A stretch of 64,000 nucleotides of DNA from Alicyclobacillus suci (lineage in GTDB: Bacteria > Bacillota > Bacilli > Alicyclobacillales > Alicyclobacillaceae), in NCBI RefSeq assembly GCF_017329615.1, contig NZ_JAFMTW010000005.1, forward strand, positions 62,001-126,000. The letters run 5' to 3'. Shown one piece after another: positions 19,195-28,391 of this stretch. Each line of letters opens with the position of its first letter. Positions within the stretch are counted from its first letter, which is position 1. Made by a program: the position numbers and the translations under genes. The notes beneath the pieces are model-generated. The model had not been told where the DNA came from. It searched no databases and was given only the letters and a program-made list of their open reading frames with translations.

Positions 19195-20682
19195 GTGAAT
19201 TGGTTGCGTAAGCTAGAGTCTGTGATGCGTATTGAACTGTTGCTCTTGCTCGCGTGGATTTGTTTCTTTGCTATCCACGCCGGGGCGCCTTTGACTGATC
19301 CCGACACCCCTTGGCACTTAGCCACTGGCCAGTATATTTTGGCGCATCACGCGATTCCGACGACAGATCCGTTTTCTTGGTCGATGCGAGGTAAACCGTG
19401 GGTGACCCAGGAGTGGCTGTTTGAAGTGGTACTTGCCTGGCTTGCGCAACACGCTGGGTTTATTGGCATCTGGGCACTGGCAGTATTCCTCCATACCGCA
19501 ACCGTCTTGGTACTATATCGACTTTGCTGTGACGTCTCTGCGGGACAGCGCATTTTTTCCGCTGTCGCCGCCAGTCTGGGTACGGCAGCTGGCCTCGATT
19601 TTTGGGTGCTGCGCCCGCAATTGATTTCCTATACGATGTTCGCCATCTTTTTGTGGATATTGTCGCGCGTGGAACATGGGTATCTCAAGGCCTTGTGGCT
19701 GGTGCCACCGCTTATTCTCATTTGGGCGAACGCGCACGCGTCCGTCAGCATCGGTATTATCATGTTGGTATTTGAAGCGGTGATGAGCTTGATTCCGAAT
19801 GTCGGTCGCCTATCTCGTTTGTCGTTGTCAAATCGGGCGCGGATGTACCTGTTGCTGACTGCTGTCGTCGCGGTTGCCATTGGGTTTCTAAATCCAAACA
19901 CATATCACGAATTTACGTACGCGTTATTATCGAATAACTCGTTGATGGTCAACAGCATTAACGAGTGGCACTCGCCTGACTTTCATAATCAGTACTACAA
20001 GTACGGTGTGATTCCGTTTGTGGCACTTGTGCTCATCTTGCTCATTCTTCGAAAACGTTCGGTTCCGCTTAAATACGTGTTGTACTTTGGCGGCTGTTTT
20101 GCGTTAACGCTTGTGTATCAGCGATTTATGCCGTATCTCGCCATCGCTGGGGCACCTTTAATTGCGTTTGGACTCTCTGATTGCTTGCGGGGTCTTTTGC
20201 ATCCTTCACGGATGTTTCGTTATGTGCTCGGTATTTTAATGTGTGGGGTAGTCGTCGATTTTTTCGTTGCGGTACCGAATCTTCGCGGGTCGGTAGATAA
20301 GCATTTTTCTGCGAACGCATATCCCATTGACGCAGTGAACTACCTTAAGCAGCATGATATACCGGGTCCACTCTTAAATGCGTATGATTTTGGCGGTTAT
20401 TTGATTTACGAGCACATCCCGACGTTTGTCGATGGTCGAACGGATATCTTTCTTGAAAACAATACGTTTCAGGATTATATGGACCTTCAGAACTTGGCTT
20501 GGGATGCACCAGAATTGTTAGATCAATACGGATTTAACTCGGCCATTTTGCCGCCTGGATACGCCTTGAGCGTGTATCTCAGTAATAATCCAGACTGGCA
20601 TGTGGTATATCAAACCGACAATGCGGAGATATTCGTTCGCAACAAGGAGACGGCGAAACGCGTTTCTTTGTCGGGGGAATAG
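19195..20682 (+). CDS. Polytopic membrane protein, possible GT-C-type glycosyltransferase-like
   Basis: A 495-aa protein with about 10-11 helices, starting GTG right behind the preceding membrane gene. The first periplasmic loop holds LTDPDTPWHLATGQ, an acidic D-x-D-type motif followed by His. The C-terminal ~110 residues are soluble with a YDFGGYLIYEHIPTFVDGR motif. This layout recalls lipid-phosphate-sugar dependent GT-C enzymes, but the assignment is only by resemblance. Substrate and pathway are unknown. Confidence 0.5.
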   Translation: MNWLRKLESVMRIELLLLLAWICFFAIHAGAPLTDPDTPWHLATGQYILAHHAIPTTDPFSWSMRGKPWVTQEWLFEVVLAWLAQHAGFIGIWALAVFLHTATVLVLYRLCCDVSAGQRIFSAVAASLGTAAGLDFWVLRPQLISYTMFAIFLWILSRVEHGYLKALWLVPPLILIWANAHASVSIGIIMLVFEAVMSLIPNVGRLSRLSLSNRARMYLLLTAVVAVAIGFLNPNTYHEFTYALLSNNSLMVNSINEWHSPDFHNQYYKYGVIPFVALVLILLILRKRSVPLKYVLYFGGCFALTLVYQRFMPYLAIAGAPLIAFGLSDCLRGLLHPSRMFRYVLGILMCGVVVDFFVAVPNLRGSVDKHFSANAYPIDAVNYLKQHDIPGPLLNAYDFGGYLIYEHIPTFVDGRTDIFLENNTFQDYMDLQNLAWDAPELLDQYGFNSAILPPGYALSVYLSNNPDWHVVYQTDNAEIFVRNKETAKRVSLSGE

Positions 20683-20795
20683 GACAAAACGTGACAAATT
20701 ATTGCCCGAGCAATTGTCAGCGTCATCAAATAGCCATTTGGGCGGCTGTTGCATAGGTTAGACGGAAGGATGGATGGATAGGAGGATATGCCGCC

Positions 20796-21710
20796 ATGCG
20801 TATACATCGCGTCCGCTCAGGTGAGACGCTTGAACAAATTGCTCAAAATTATGGGGTGACCGTACGTGATCTCATCCATTACAATGAGCTTCCCACGCGC
20901 AACGTCATCGTACCCGGTTTGGCACTGCTGATTCCCGGTGGGAATCCGATGGCGGTGCAGTCCTATGTCGTACAAAGCGGTGATACACCGAAGTCGGTGG
21001 CCGCAAAATTCGGCTTGACGCCTGAATTGTTTAGCCAGTGGACGGGTTATCGTGCAGACGCAACACTTGCCGCTGGAACGAGAATTTATCTCCCAGCGCG
21101 GCGGACGACTAAGCGTACCATTGAGGTCAATGGGTATTTGCTTCCGTCCGGAACGCCGTCCGATGCTCAGATTCTTCAGGAACTTTCGTATTTGACATAC
21201 TTTTGCTCGTTTAGTTATCAGGCCCGCGCGGACGGCAGCCTGGAGGCGCCAAAGGACGATATCGCATTGACATCAGCACGTCAGCAACAGATTCGCCCCC
21301 TCCTCACGGTAACAAACTTTGACGGCACCAACTTTAGCCCGACGTTGGCCCATACGATTTTGGCGAATGCGTCGATTCGGCGGCGCGTTATTGATAATTT
21401 GGTCTCTACCTGTCGCAACAAAGGGTACGGTGGGGTAAATGTCGATTTCGAGCACATGCAGCCGACGGATCGGCAACTGTATAACCAGTTCATCGCTGCA
21501 TTGCGTGATAGTCTGCACGTGAGAGGTCTATCGGTTTCCATTGCAATGGGGCCAAAGACGGCGGACAATCCAAATCAGTCTTGGATGGGTGCATTTGACT
21601 ATCAGACTTTGGGTGAAGAAGTCGATTTCTTGATGTTAATGACGTATGAATGGGGGTGGGTCGGTGGACCTCCGATGACCACCAACGCACTACACCTAGC
21701 TGGCTGTTGA
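20796..21710 (+). CDS. sleL: SleL/YaaH spore cortex-lytic hydrolase, N-terminal part, interrupted by an integrated element
   Basis: Residues 1-48 and ~53-100 are two LysM peptidoglycan-binding modules (HRVRSGETLEQIAQNYGV; YVVQSGDTPKSVAAKFGL). A GH18 catalytic domain follows (~105 on) with the motif GGVNVDFEHM, whose Glu219 is the catalytic acid. The genuine sequence runs to MTYEWGWVGGPPM (codon 294, ending at 21677). After this, 10 unrelated codons lead to TGA, and the rest of the gene lies at 31186-31605. In Bacillus, SleL/YaaH is made in the mother cell and acts on cortex during germination. ATG has GGAGG ten bases upstream. A CATAGGTT at 20752-20759 loosely resembles a sigma-E/K -10. In the integrated state the product lacks the C-terminal third of the GH18 barrel and should be inactive. 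Confidence 0.93.
   Translation: MRIHRVRSGETLEQIAQNYGVTVRDLIHYNELPTRNVIVPGLALLIPGGNPMAVQSYVVQSGDTPKSVAAKFGLTPELFSQWTGYRADATLAAGTRIYLPARRTTKRTIEVNGYLLPSGTPSDAQILQELSYLTYFCSFSYQARADGSLEAPKDDIALTSARQQQIRPLLTVTNFDGTNFSPTLAHTILANASIRRRVIDNLVSTCRNKGYGGVNVDFEHMQPTDRQLYNQFIAALRDSLHVRGLSVSIAMGPKTADNPNQSWMGAFDYQTLGEEVDFLMLMTYEWGWVGGPPMTTNALHLAGC
21651..21695 (+). other. attL junction
   Basis: The left half is sleL sequence, including TCGGTGGA (21661-21668). The right half is element sequence ending in the arm CCAACGCACTACAC (21682-21695). That arm is the inverted partner (12/14) of GTGCAGTGCATTGG at the other junction. Exchange probably occurs within the shared GGACC at 21666-21670. Confidence 0.8.
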
Positions 21711-21817
21711 CCCTGGCTGTTGACGGCAGGAATGAAGATAACTTTGAGTAGCCCCCAAAACACCTCTCCTCGTCTTTGCTCCTTCATTGCCATTGCGAGA
21801 TTTTATTCAAATCGAGA

Positions 21818-21843
21818 TGAACGTTTTGAATAACTTGACCGTC
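21818..21843 (+). promoter_or_regulatory. Candidate ECF-sigma (autoregulatory) promoter
   Basis: TGAACG at 21818-21823, a 16-bp spacer and CGTC at 21840-21843 resemble the TGAAAC-N16-CGTA pattern of SigW-like ECF promoters, with changes in both boxes. It lies 74 bp before the ECF sigma start. It is the only candidate seen in the 206 gene-free bases at the left end of the element. Confidence 0.4.
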
Positions 21844-21916
21844 CATAGACATTGTAACGACTATGGCTCGCGTCGCGGGAAACGCATGTGCACCTGGTAG
21901 AGGGGGTGGTCCGTAT

Positions 21917-22453
21917 TTGAACCAAAATGATATTGATCTGATTCGACACGCACGCAAGGGAAGCACAGAAGCGTTTACAGCCATTGTGAGAAATTATAAA
22001 AACTTTGTCTATCGGACTGTTCTTGCCATACTACAGAATCGTCAGGATAGCGAAGATGTTGCACAAGAGGTATTTATCAAGGCATATCGTGCACTCGCTG
22101 GGCTGCGCGATGCGCGGACTTTTCCTTCGTGGTTAGCACAAATCGCAACACGAACTGCATTGGACTTTATACAATCAAAGCGGAAAAACCAAACTGTAGA
22201 ACTCGATTCGGAAAAGTTTGTTGTGAACGACGATATCCATCGTGCCGCAAATATTCGATTAGATTTGGAGAATGCTTTGGGACATTTAAGCGAAGAACAT
22301 CGCGTGGTCACCATTTTGCGGGTCAATGGCTTCGACTATGAAGAAATTGCACAGATTCTCGGCATTCCAATCGGCACAGTGCGGTCGAGATTGCACAACG
22401 CAAGGATGCATCTTCGTCAACTCTTACAAGACGAAAGGGGCGACAACGGATGA
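21917..22453 (+). CDS. ECF RNA polymerase sigma factor
   Basis: A 178-aa sigma-70 family ECF factor. Region 2 has FTAIVRNYKNFVYRT and DSEDVAQEVFIKAYRAL (core binding and -10 recognition). Region 4 has LSEEHRVVTILRVNGFDYEE and IPIGTVRSRLHNAR (-35 helix-turn-helix). TTG 21917 is preferred over the more upstream ATG 21863 because AGAGGGGGTGG lies eight bases before it and the extra N-terminal residues are unlike the family. The stop overlaps the anti-sigma start by four bases. It is cargo of the sleL element; downstream envelope genes are its likely regulon. Confidence 0.88.
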   Translation: MNQNDIDLIRHARKGSTEAFTAIVRNYKNFVYRTVLAILQNRQDSEDVAQEVFIKAYRALAGLRDARTFPSWLAQIATRTALDFIQSKRKNQTVELDSEKFVVNDDIHRAANIRLDLENALGHLSEEHRVVTILRVNGFDYEEIAQILGIPIGTVRSRLHNARMHLRQLLQDERGDNG

Positions 22454-22953
22454 GTTGCCACGAAATCCAGATGTATTTAACAGCTTACGTCGATGATGCG
22501 CTGGAAATAGACAAGCGAAACAGGGTCGAACAACACTTACGGCAGTGCTATGACTGTCAAGCACTCGTCAAGGAATTACAACAGACGACAGCGCTTGTCT
22601 TTGAACAGTTGAATCGGACAGTTGCACCGATAAACTTTGAGGATAGTGTGATGCAACAGATTGCTGGGGTGTATCAAGAGCGTCAAGTCCGACGTTTTTC
22701 CATTTTTTATTTAGCTTGTGCGCTGATTGGAATTGGCGGCTTCGCAGCTGTGCTCCTTTCACCGGTCGGTACGTTCATCCGGGTGTTGTTTCACTTGTTC
22801 CTGGCAGTGTTGAATGGTTTGAGCTTTGTTCCAGCTTCCTTGGGGCACTGGTGGATGGTCTGTATTTTGCTCTCGACGATAGTGCTTGTGGGAAGTTCAA
22901 TTTTTGGCGTTTCCCGGGTGCTTCGCTCGTTACAAAGTGAGGTCGTTCTATGA
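22450..22953 (+). CDS. Zinc-finger anti-sigma factor, membrane-bound
   Basis: A 167-aa protein with an N-terminal ZAS/zf-HC2 domain. The H-x3-C-x2-C signature is HLRQCYDC, with an upstream Cys-His (SCHEIQ). A helical linker is followed by two hydrophobic segments (~85-108 and ~130-155). It is coupled to the ECF gene by an ATGA overlap, the standard sigma/anti-sigma arrangement. It should sequester the sigma factor at the membrane until a signal releases it. Its own stop overlaps the next start. Confidence 0.87.
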   Translation: MSCHEIQMYLTAYVDDALEIDKRNRVEQHLRQCYDCQALVKELQQTTALVFEQLNRTVAPINFEDSVMQQIAGVYQERQVRRFSIFYLACALIGIGGFAAVLLSPVGTFIRVLFHLFLAVLNGLSFVPASLGHWWMVCILLSTIVLVGSSIFGVSRVLRSLQSEVVL

Positions 22954-23819
22954 AGCGTTGGCTAACCTGGATGATGTTGATTGTCATGTGTGCTGTTGTT
23001 TCGGTAGTGCCATTTATTCATGTTCGCAACGCGTTGGTCGCGAGGGATAATCATTCGATTATCAGCCAGCAATTGACTACAATTCCGAAGGGGCAGGAAG
23101 TTGCTGATGTGCTCGTCGTCGGAAATGATGTCAAAGTATCAGGGGATGTATACGAAATTTTGGTGGTCGTGAATGGCAACGTTCAACTCACGTCAACTGC
23201 ACGAGCAGGAATCGTCGTGGACTTGGGTGGGGCGATTCACGAGGCGCCGGGTGCCCATATCAATGCATTATACCATGCGGCACTTAGTACCCCATTTTGG
23301 AACGGAATCTTCGTAGGTGGGTTGTTGTCCGTTCTCGTCTGGGGAGGATTATTGGTTCTCAGTATCGCTGTGGTTCTGTTATCAGTTGTGATAACCCTTG
23401 GGTTACGCAATCATGTAACCATCCCCATGAGAATCCTTGATAACTCGATTCGCAAAACCGGCGTCACTGGTTTTTTGGTGAGTGTCGCGGTGATGGCGAT
23501 AATCGCTTTGTTGGCTGTGACGCTGATTGGTTTGCCGCTGGCCTTTGTGTTGGGTTTCTTCTATGCCATTGCAGGGGCCGTTGGTTTTTCCTTGATTTCT
23601 CACTGGGCAGGGAAGTTGGTATTGCGAAATTCGGGGATAGAACGACCAGCCTGGCTGACCTCTTTACTGGGTTCTAGTCTCATGGTGGCGTTTTGCAATA
23701 TCCCGTTTATCGGACTTCTTTTATTTTGCTTCTTTTGGCTAATCGGGGTTGGTGTGACGACGATATGGGTGTGGGGGACTTGGCGTTCGCGTAAACACAA
23801 GGCGGCATCGGAATCATGA
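22950..23819 (+). CDS. Membrane protein with bactofilin-like beta segment, sigma-operon member
   Basis: A 289-aa protein with an N-terminal membrane helix (residues 5-24). A short beta-rich extracellular region follows (~50-105, including VLVVGNDVKVSGDVYEILVV and NGNVQLTSTARAG) that looks like a few polymer-forming/bactofilin-type turns. Four or five more helices follow, with a Lys/Arg C-tail. Similar proteins are often encoded beside ECF sigma/anti-sigma pairs in Bacilli; their role is unknown but probably envelope-related. ATGA overlaps at both ends place it in a tight operon. Confidence 0.6.
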   Translation: MKRWLTWMMLIVMCAVVSVVPFIHVRNALVARDNHSIISQQLTTIPKGQEVADVLVVGNDVKVSGDVYEILVVVNGNVQLTSTARAGIVVDLGGAIHEAPGAHINALYHAALSTPFWNGIFVGGLLSVLVWGGLLVLSIAVVLLSVVITLGLRNHVTIPMRILDNSIRKTGVTGFLVSVAVMAIIALLAVTLIGLPLAFVLGFFYAIAGAVGFSLISHWAGKLVLRNSGIERPAWLTSLLGSSLMVAFCNIPFIGLLLFCFFWLIGVGVTTIWVWGTWRSRKHKAASES

Positions 23820-24328
23820 GGACGGTAAGTTCGTCATTGAATAGATGTGATTGGAAACGGGGAAGACGATTGAGTAACGCTGGAGGATTTGTTTTAGTAG
23901 CATCTTTTATGTCCATGTTTCTTGCCCAATTTGCCAAGGTCGTATTTGTTCGTATCCGACAAAAATCTTGGCAGTGGCATCAGTTTACCAACAGTGGCGG
24001 AATGCCAAGTTCGCATTCGTCGTTGATGACCACGTTGACCGTTTGTATGTGGCTCCTATTTGGCTGGAAATCACCTTGGTTTGCGATTGCCTTTGTATCC
24101 TCGGTCGTGGTCATGTATGACGCGATTGGTGTAAGGCGCCAAGCGGGTGAACAAGCCATGATTTTAGATGAACTGATGTCGCAAATTCACGATGCTGGCG
24201 TAGAAATTGACTTGTCCGTATTTGATCGATTTCGACACTGGAAGCGTCAGGGGCATACACCGCGCGAAGTTGCTGGGGGTATCGTTGTTGGGATTGTGGT
24301 GGCGTTTGTCGCGTATAAGTTTTTTTAG
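23816..24328 (+). CDS. Divergent PAP2 family membrane protein (YuiD-like, DUF212)
   Basis: A 170-aa protein with about four hydrophobic segments and the DUF212 signature NSGGMPSSHSSLMTTLT. This is a divergent form of the PAP2 phosphatase P-S-G-H motif. VMYDAIGVRRQAGEQA, also diagnostic, follows. Function in the family is unproven; acid-phosphatase/vanadium-peroxidase-related is the usual description. It overlaps the previous gene by four bases and ends the sigma operon at a hairpin. Confidence 0.8.
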   Translation: MRTVSSSLNRCDWKRGRRLSNAGGFVLVASFMSMFLAQFAKVVFVRIRQKSWQWHQFTNSGGMPSSHSSLMTTLTVCMWLLFGWKSPWFAIAFVSSVVVMYDAIGVRRQAGEQAMILDELMSQIHDAGVEIDLSVFDRFRHWKRQGHTPREVAGGIVVGIVVAFVAYKFF

Positions 24329-24351
24329 GTCGAGAGATGAATGAACAAATC

Positions 24352-24376
24352 GGCGCAGGCATTCCTGCGCCAGTTT
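24352..24376 (+). terminator. Hairpin between convergent genes
   Basis: GGCGCAGG (24352-24359) pairs with CCTGCGCC (24364-24371), followed by AGTTTT. It lies between the DUF212 gene and the convergent PAP2 gene. Confidence 0.7.
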
Positions 24377-24379
24377 TCG

Positions 24380-25018
24380 TTATGCTAAGTGAGAACGCCC
24401 CTTGCTTTGTTTGGCAGATCTTGCAGATGGACCGAACTTAAATATCTTCGCGATACGGGTGGAAAGGGGATATATGAAGCGTGAAAATGTCCACATGATT
24501 TTCCCTGAAAGGATACCAACGACCATACCTGCTAATACATCTGTGGGGTAGTGAACGCCAACGTAGACGCGGGCAAACATGACGATGATTGCAATCACCG
24601 TAAATGTGCGACTGATGCGTTTCGTGTTATGTCCCCATGAGCCTCCTGCGAAGCCCCAACTGCCTGATGCGTGATCGCTCGGAAAGGAGGCGTCGGTGTT
24701 ATGTGCAACCAGTTCTGTGTAGGTTCCGTGTGGCAAAACGGTAAATGGGCGCGGGCGGAACCAAACGTGAGAAATGACGACGTTTATCACGAGGGCCAAA
24801 ATACCTGAAAGACCTGCCATCACCAAGGCGTGACGGTGTTCAACATCACGTTTCGGAAGTGCGAAAAAAGCTATCACAAATAAAACAGCGTAAATTTCGA
24901 GCGCGTCCTTGGCAAAGAAGATCATGATTTTATCCAGCATCGGGTGATGTCCTGCTAAACCGTTTATCAAATGGTATAGCGTTAAATCAAACGGGTTTGC
25001 GTATGCAACATGAAACAT
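24380..25018 (-). CDS. PAP2-family undecaprenyl-diphosphatase (BcrC-like)
   Basis: A 212-aa protein with about five helices and all three PAP2 motifs: VWFRPRPF (motif 1), PSDHASGSW (motif 2, catalytic His) and RVYVGVHYPTDVLAG (motif 3). It should remove a phosphate from undecaprenyl diphosphate outside the membrane, recycling the cell-wall lipid carrier. In B. subtilis bcrC is controlled by ECF sigma factors, which fits its place beside an ECF module on the same element. It is convergent with that operon. Confidence 0.85.
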   Translation of the reverse strand: MFHVAYANPFDLTLYHLINGLAGHHPMLDKIMIFFAKDALEIYAVLFVIAFFALPKRDVEHRHALVMAGLSGILALVINVVISHVWFRPRPFTVLPHGTYTELVAHNTDASFPSDHASGSWGFAGGSWGHNTKRISRTFTVIAIIVMFARVYVGVHYPTDVLAGMVVGILSGKIMWTFSRFIYPLSTRIAKIFKFGPSARSAKQSKGRSHLA

Positions 25019-25152
25019 GAAATCACTCCTATACGAACAGTATTCACAAAAGGGTTACAAACAGATAGACGGGCGGAATTGAAAAAGGTTCACGGAGAAA
25101 TGAACTTTTGTCCTGTGTCTTGATCATTCATTTGAATGAATTGCCAAGCAAT

Positions 25153-25181
25153 TTGACTTGAATACGGTACGGGGGTATAGT
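25153..25181 (+). promoter_or_regulatory. copZ promoter with overlapping CsoR-like operator
   Basis: TTGACT (25153-25158), a 17-bp spacer and TATAGT (25176-25181). The spacer and -10 hold ATACGGTACGGGGGTATAGT (25162-25181), a G-tract pseudo-palindrome resembling known CsoR operators (TAC-x4-GGGGGTA). Copper-free CsoR would cover the -10 box. Confidence 0.75.
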
Positions 25182-25205
25182 AATTGGTGAAAGGGGTGTT
25201 GACGT

Positions 25206-25412
25206 ATGACTACAACGACTATCCCGGTTCAGGGAATGACTTGCAGTGGTTGCGTGAATTCTGTGACCAAGGCACTTACTGCGGTTGAAGGGGTACAGAA
25301 AGTGGAAGTCAGTCTGGAACAAAATCAGGCAACCGTCACGTTTGATGAGTCGAAAGTAAGCATGGCCAACTTGAAGGATGCGATTGAAGACGCAGGTTAC
25401 GACGTCGCGTAA
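25206..25412 (+). CDS. copZ: Copper chaperone CopZ
   Basis: A 68-aa single HMA domain with GMTCSGC, the Cu(I)-binding C-x2-C. It carries Cu(I) in the cytosol to the CopA ATPase. ATG lies after AAAGGGGTG. First gene of copZ-csoR-copA; a hairpin follows that may reduce transcription into csoR-copA. Confidence 0.95.
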   Translation: MTTTTIPVQGMTCSGCVNSVTKALTAVEGVQKVEVSLEQNQATVTFDESKVSMANLKDAIEDAGYDVA

Positions 25413-25425
25413 ACTTCATGGAGGG

Positions 25426-25456
25426 AATGGGGCGATACGGTATCGCCCCATTTTCG
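25426..25456 (+). terminator. Hairpin between copZ and csoR (attenuator or processing signal)
   Basis: A perfect 12-bp stem AATGGGGCGATA/TATCGCCCCATT with a 3-base loop, followed by only TTCG. It is a weak terminator by U-content but a very stable stem. Confidence 0.65.
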
Positions 25457-25480
25457 CCAGCAAGGGTGAGGTGCTGTTTT

Positions 25481-25774
25481 TTGAGTTCAGAACACAATCA
25501 TAGCTATGGAGCGAATAAGGCGGCGTTACTTAGCCGGTTAAAGCGAATTGAAGGTCAAATACGAGGAATTCAAAAGATGATTGAGGATGACCGGTATTGT
25601 GTGGACATCCTCACACAACTCGCAGCAGTTAAGAGTGCTACACATCAGGTCGCGTTGAATCTCTTGGATTCGCATACTCACCATTGTGTCAAAGAGGCAC
25701 TCACAAATGGTACAGATGGCGAAGAAAAAATTGATGAGCTGATGGATGTGGTGCGAAAGTTTACCAAAGGGTGA
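25481..25774 (+). CDS. csoR: Copper-sensing transcriptional repressor CsoR
   Basis: A 97-aa all-helical DUF156 protein. The N-terminus LSRLKRIEGQIRGIQKMIE is the family signature. Copper ligands are present in C-H-C order: Cys in DRYCVDIL, His in ATHQVAL and Cys in HHCVKEAL. TTG 25481 is taken as start since GGTGAGGTG lies upstream and the longer frame would translate the hairpin. It represses its own operon until Cu(I) binds. Confidence 0.92.
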   Translation: MSSEHNHSYGANKAALLSRLKRIEGQIRGIQKMIEDDRYCVDILTQLAAVKSATHQVALNLLDSHTHHCVKEALTNGTDGEEKIDELMDVVRKFTKG

Positions 25775-25792
25775 GGGAGGTGCCCTGATGTT

Positions 25793-28198
25793 ATGGCAAT
25801 TGACAACCAGCAAATACGAGAAGCCACGCTTCCCATTGAAGGAATGACTTGTGCTGCTTGTGCGGCTCGGATTGAGAAAACAGTATCGAAACTTCCTGGC
25901 GTTCAATCATGCCATGTCAATCTTGCTTCTGAACGGGCACATGTCGTCCTGAATGGAGAGACCGATTGGGACGATGTGATTTTGCGCATCGAAAAAACGG
26001 GCTATACAGTTCCCACGAAAGAATTGACCTTGCGCATTGAGGGAATGACCTGCGCAGCCTGCTCGGCTCGCATCGAAAAGGTCGTTTCGCGCGTAAAAGG
26101 TGTGGAGTCGGTTCATGTCAATCTTGCGTCGGAAAAGGGGAAGGTTGTTTATCTTCCGGGGGTCGCAACCGAACAAGATGTGATTCGAGCCGTCGAAAAG
26201 GCAGGGTATTCGGCCAAAGTGGCCACGGATGAACTGGAACAGATGGAGCGCGAGCAAAAGGTCAAGCAGTATCGTCGCGAATTATCTACCTTTGGACTTT
26301 CGGTTGTTTTGACCTTGCCGCTCGTTATCCAAATGTTTGTGATGTTGGCAGGTGCGAATGCATTTATGCCAAACTGGGGGAGCTTGATGTTGGCCACGCC
26401 GGTTCAGTTCTTTGTCGGCTGGCGTTTTTATAAAGGTGCGTATCACGCGCTTCGCGGTGGCGCCGCGAACATGGACGTATTGGTGACATTAGGGACTACC
26501 GTGGCTTACGTGTATAGTGTAGTCCTCACGATTTTGGGGCGGACAGACACCTATTTTGACAGTAGTGCGACAGTCATTACGCTTATCTACATGGGGAAAC
26601 TGCTCGAGACGCAGGCAAAACGGAAATCGAGTTCGGCGATTGAAGAACTGGCGAAACTCGGAGCAAGTGTAGCCCATGTCATTCGTGATGACGGCGAACA
26701 CGACGTGCCGGTCGAGGAATTGCAAGTTGGCGACGTCGTACGCGTTCGTCCAGGGGAAAAGATTCCCGCTGACGGCGTGATTGTGAACGGGCAGACACTG
26801 GTGGATGAGTCGTTTTTAACTGGCGAGTCGATGCCAGTAGCCAAAGCGGAAAATTCCGCAGTTGTCGGTGCATCGGTCAACCAGACACAAGCGTTCACGA
26901 TGCGCGTGACCAAGGTCGGTGCTGACACGGCACTGGCACAAGTGATTCGCGTGGTGGATGAAGCACAGGGTTCCAAGGCGCCTGTGCAGCGGCTTGCGGA
27001 CAAGATTTCTGGGGTGTTCGTACCGGTTGTCTTAGGTATTGCCCTGTTGACATTTTTCGCATGGGGCATTTTCGGCGGTTGGTCTCATGCACTTGTCGCT
27101 GCGGTTGCGGTGCTCGTCATCGCTTGCCCATGCTCATTGGGATTAGCTACGCCTACCGCCATTATGGTTGGCACGGGGCTCGGTGCTGAACACGGCATTT
27201 TGATCAAAGGTGGAGAGCATTTAGAACTTCTACACCAGGTCAACACGGTGATATTTGACAAGACAGGTACGGTGACCAAGGGACATCCTGTGATAACAGA
27301 GCTTTGGACGGTAAATGGCGTGTCTGAGGCGACGTTGCTACAGAGTGCAGCGGCGCTAGAGTCGCAAAGTGAACATCCACTGGGCAAGGCCATCGTGGAC
27401 TATGTGAAGGCCAAGCGAGTTTCCTGGCCGGAGGCGACCAGTGTCCAAGCAGTTCCAGGCAAGGGGATTGAGGGGGCTATCGACGGCCAACGGATTTGCA
27501 TTGGCAATCTCTTTTGGTTCCTGGAACAGGGCATCGACGATGTTCCGATGGACCGGATTGCGGAATACGAAACGTCAGCAAAAACGACCGTACTTGTAGC
27601 AAAGGATAGACAACTTCTAGGCGTTATCGCAATTGCGGATTCTCTAAAGGAGGATGCGCATCGCGCGGTCGGCCAATTGCGACATATGGGTGTAGAAGTG
27701 TGGATGGTCACTGGTGACAATGTGAGAACCGCTACAGCCATCGCGCGGCAAGCTGGCATTGAACATGTGCTAGCAGGGGTCATGCCACAAGAAAAATTTA
27801 AAAAGGTGCAGGAGCTCAAGGCGCAAGGCAACGTGGTAGCCATGGTTGGCGATGGCCTGAATGATGCACCTGCGTTAGCAGCTGCAGACATCGGCATTGC
27901 GATGGGGACAGGTACCGATGTGGCGATGGAAGCGGCTGATATTGCGCTAATGCACTCCAAAGTACAGGGCGTAGTGGACGCCATCCAGTTGTCAAAGGCC
28001 ACCATGCGCAAAATTCGACAAAATTTATTTTGGGCTTTTTTCTATAATGTCATTGGCATTCCGTTGGCAGCTGCAGGTATCTTAAACCCGATTATCGCCG
28101 GCGCAGCGATGGCACTCAGCTCGGTTAGTGTAGTGTCCAACAGCCTGCTGCTGAAACGAACGAAATTTGGCAAGTCGGTCGCTAGGTCATCAGGATGA
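25793..28198 (+). CDS. copA: Cu(I)-exporting P1B-type ATPase CopA
   Basis: An 801-aa P-type ATPase. Two N-terminal HMA domains each have a C-x2-C ([13 protein letters not shown] near residue 16, [13 protein letters not shown] near 84). Eight membrane helices include the CPC ion-binding motif ([11 protein letters not shown]). It has the actuator TGES, phosphorylation site [15 protein letters not shown] (the HP motif of heavy-metal pumps) and [10 protein letters not shown]. It exports Cu(I) handed over by CopZ. ATG follows GGGAGGTG. Confidence 0.96.
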   Translation: MAIDNQQIREATLPIEGMTCAACAARIEKTVSKLPGVQSCHVNLASERAHVVLNGETDWDDVILRIEKTGYTVPTKELTLRIEGMTCAACSARIEKVVSRVKGVESVHVNLASEKGKVVYLPGVATEQDVIRAVEKAGYSAKVATDELEQMEREQKVKQYRRELSTFGLSVVLTLPLVIQMFVMLAGANAFMPNWGSLMLATPVQFFVGWRFYKGAYHALRGGAANMDVLVTLGTTVAYVYSVVLTILGRTDTYFDSSATVITLIYMGKLLETQAKRKSSSAIEELAKLGASVAHVIRDDGEHDVPVEELQVGDVVRVRPGEKIPADGVIVNGQTLVDESFLTGESMPVAKAENSAVVGASVNQTQAFTMRVTKVGADTALAQVIRVVDEAQGSKAPVQRLADKISGVFVPVVLGIALLTFFAWGIFGGWSHALVAAVAVLVIACPCSLGLATPTAIMVGTGLGAEHGILIKGGEHLELLHQVNTVIFDKTGTVTKGHPVITELWTVNGVSEATLLQSAAALESQSEHPLGKAIVDYVKAKRVSWPEATSVQAVPGKGIEGAIDGQRICIGNLFWFLEQGIDDVPMDRIAEYETSAKTTVLVAKDRQLLGVIAIADSLKEDAHRAVGQLRHMGVEVWMVTGDNVRTATAIARQAGIEHVLAGVMPQEKFKKVQELKAQGNVVAMVGDGLNDAPALAAADIGIAMGTGTDVAMEAADIALMHSKVQGVVDAIQLSKATMRKIRQNLFWAFFYNVIGIPLAAAGILNPIIAGAAMALSSVSVVSNSLLLKRTKFGKSVARSSG

Positions 28199-28257
28199 TG
28201 TGAGGGCGGTAAATTTTGATTCGTCCATCTCTGTCAGACCTGGCTTTTCGCCCACAA

Positions 28258-28286
28258 TTGTAGGGCGGACCGGCATACTGTATAAC
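28258..28286 (+). promoter_or_regulatory. Candidate promoter of the fluoride riboswitch-crcB transcript
   Basis: TTGTAG (28258-28263), a 17-bp spacer and TATAAC (28281-28286), eleven bases before the riboswitch. Confidence 0.55.
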
Positions 28287-28296
28287 ATAATTGCAT

Positions 28297-28368
28297 CGGT
28301 GATGGAGCTCACCAACATCACCCGAAAGGGTTAATGGCTCCTGCGAAGGGATTCGCAGGGGCCATTTT
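28297..28368 (+). ncRNA. Fluoride riboswitch (crcB motif) with terminator platform
   Basis: CGGTGATGGAGCTCACC (28297-28313), CACCCGAAAGGGTTAATGG and CTCCTGCG match, block for block, the crcB-motif aptamer: the GGxGATGG P1/P2 region, the GAAA-capped P3, and the xTGATGGCTCC pseudoknot/P1 closing strand. The 3' aptamer strand overlaps a terminator, TGGCTCCTGCGAA/TTCGCAGGGGCCA (28335-28364) plus TTTT. Fluoride binding would therefore favour antitermination and crcB expression. It lies 24 bases upstream of crcB. Confidence 0.9.
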
Positions 28369-28391
28369 GCATGTAAGAGGGGGTGGAGTTG

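Noticed and set aside
21681-21710. Ten codons after GGPPM as a natural C-terminus of SleL
   Set aside because: They are element sequence containing the attP arm; the missing barrel strands are found intact 9.5 kb downstream.
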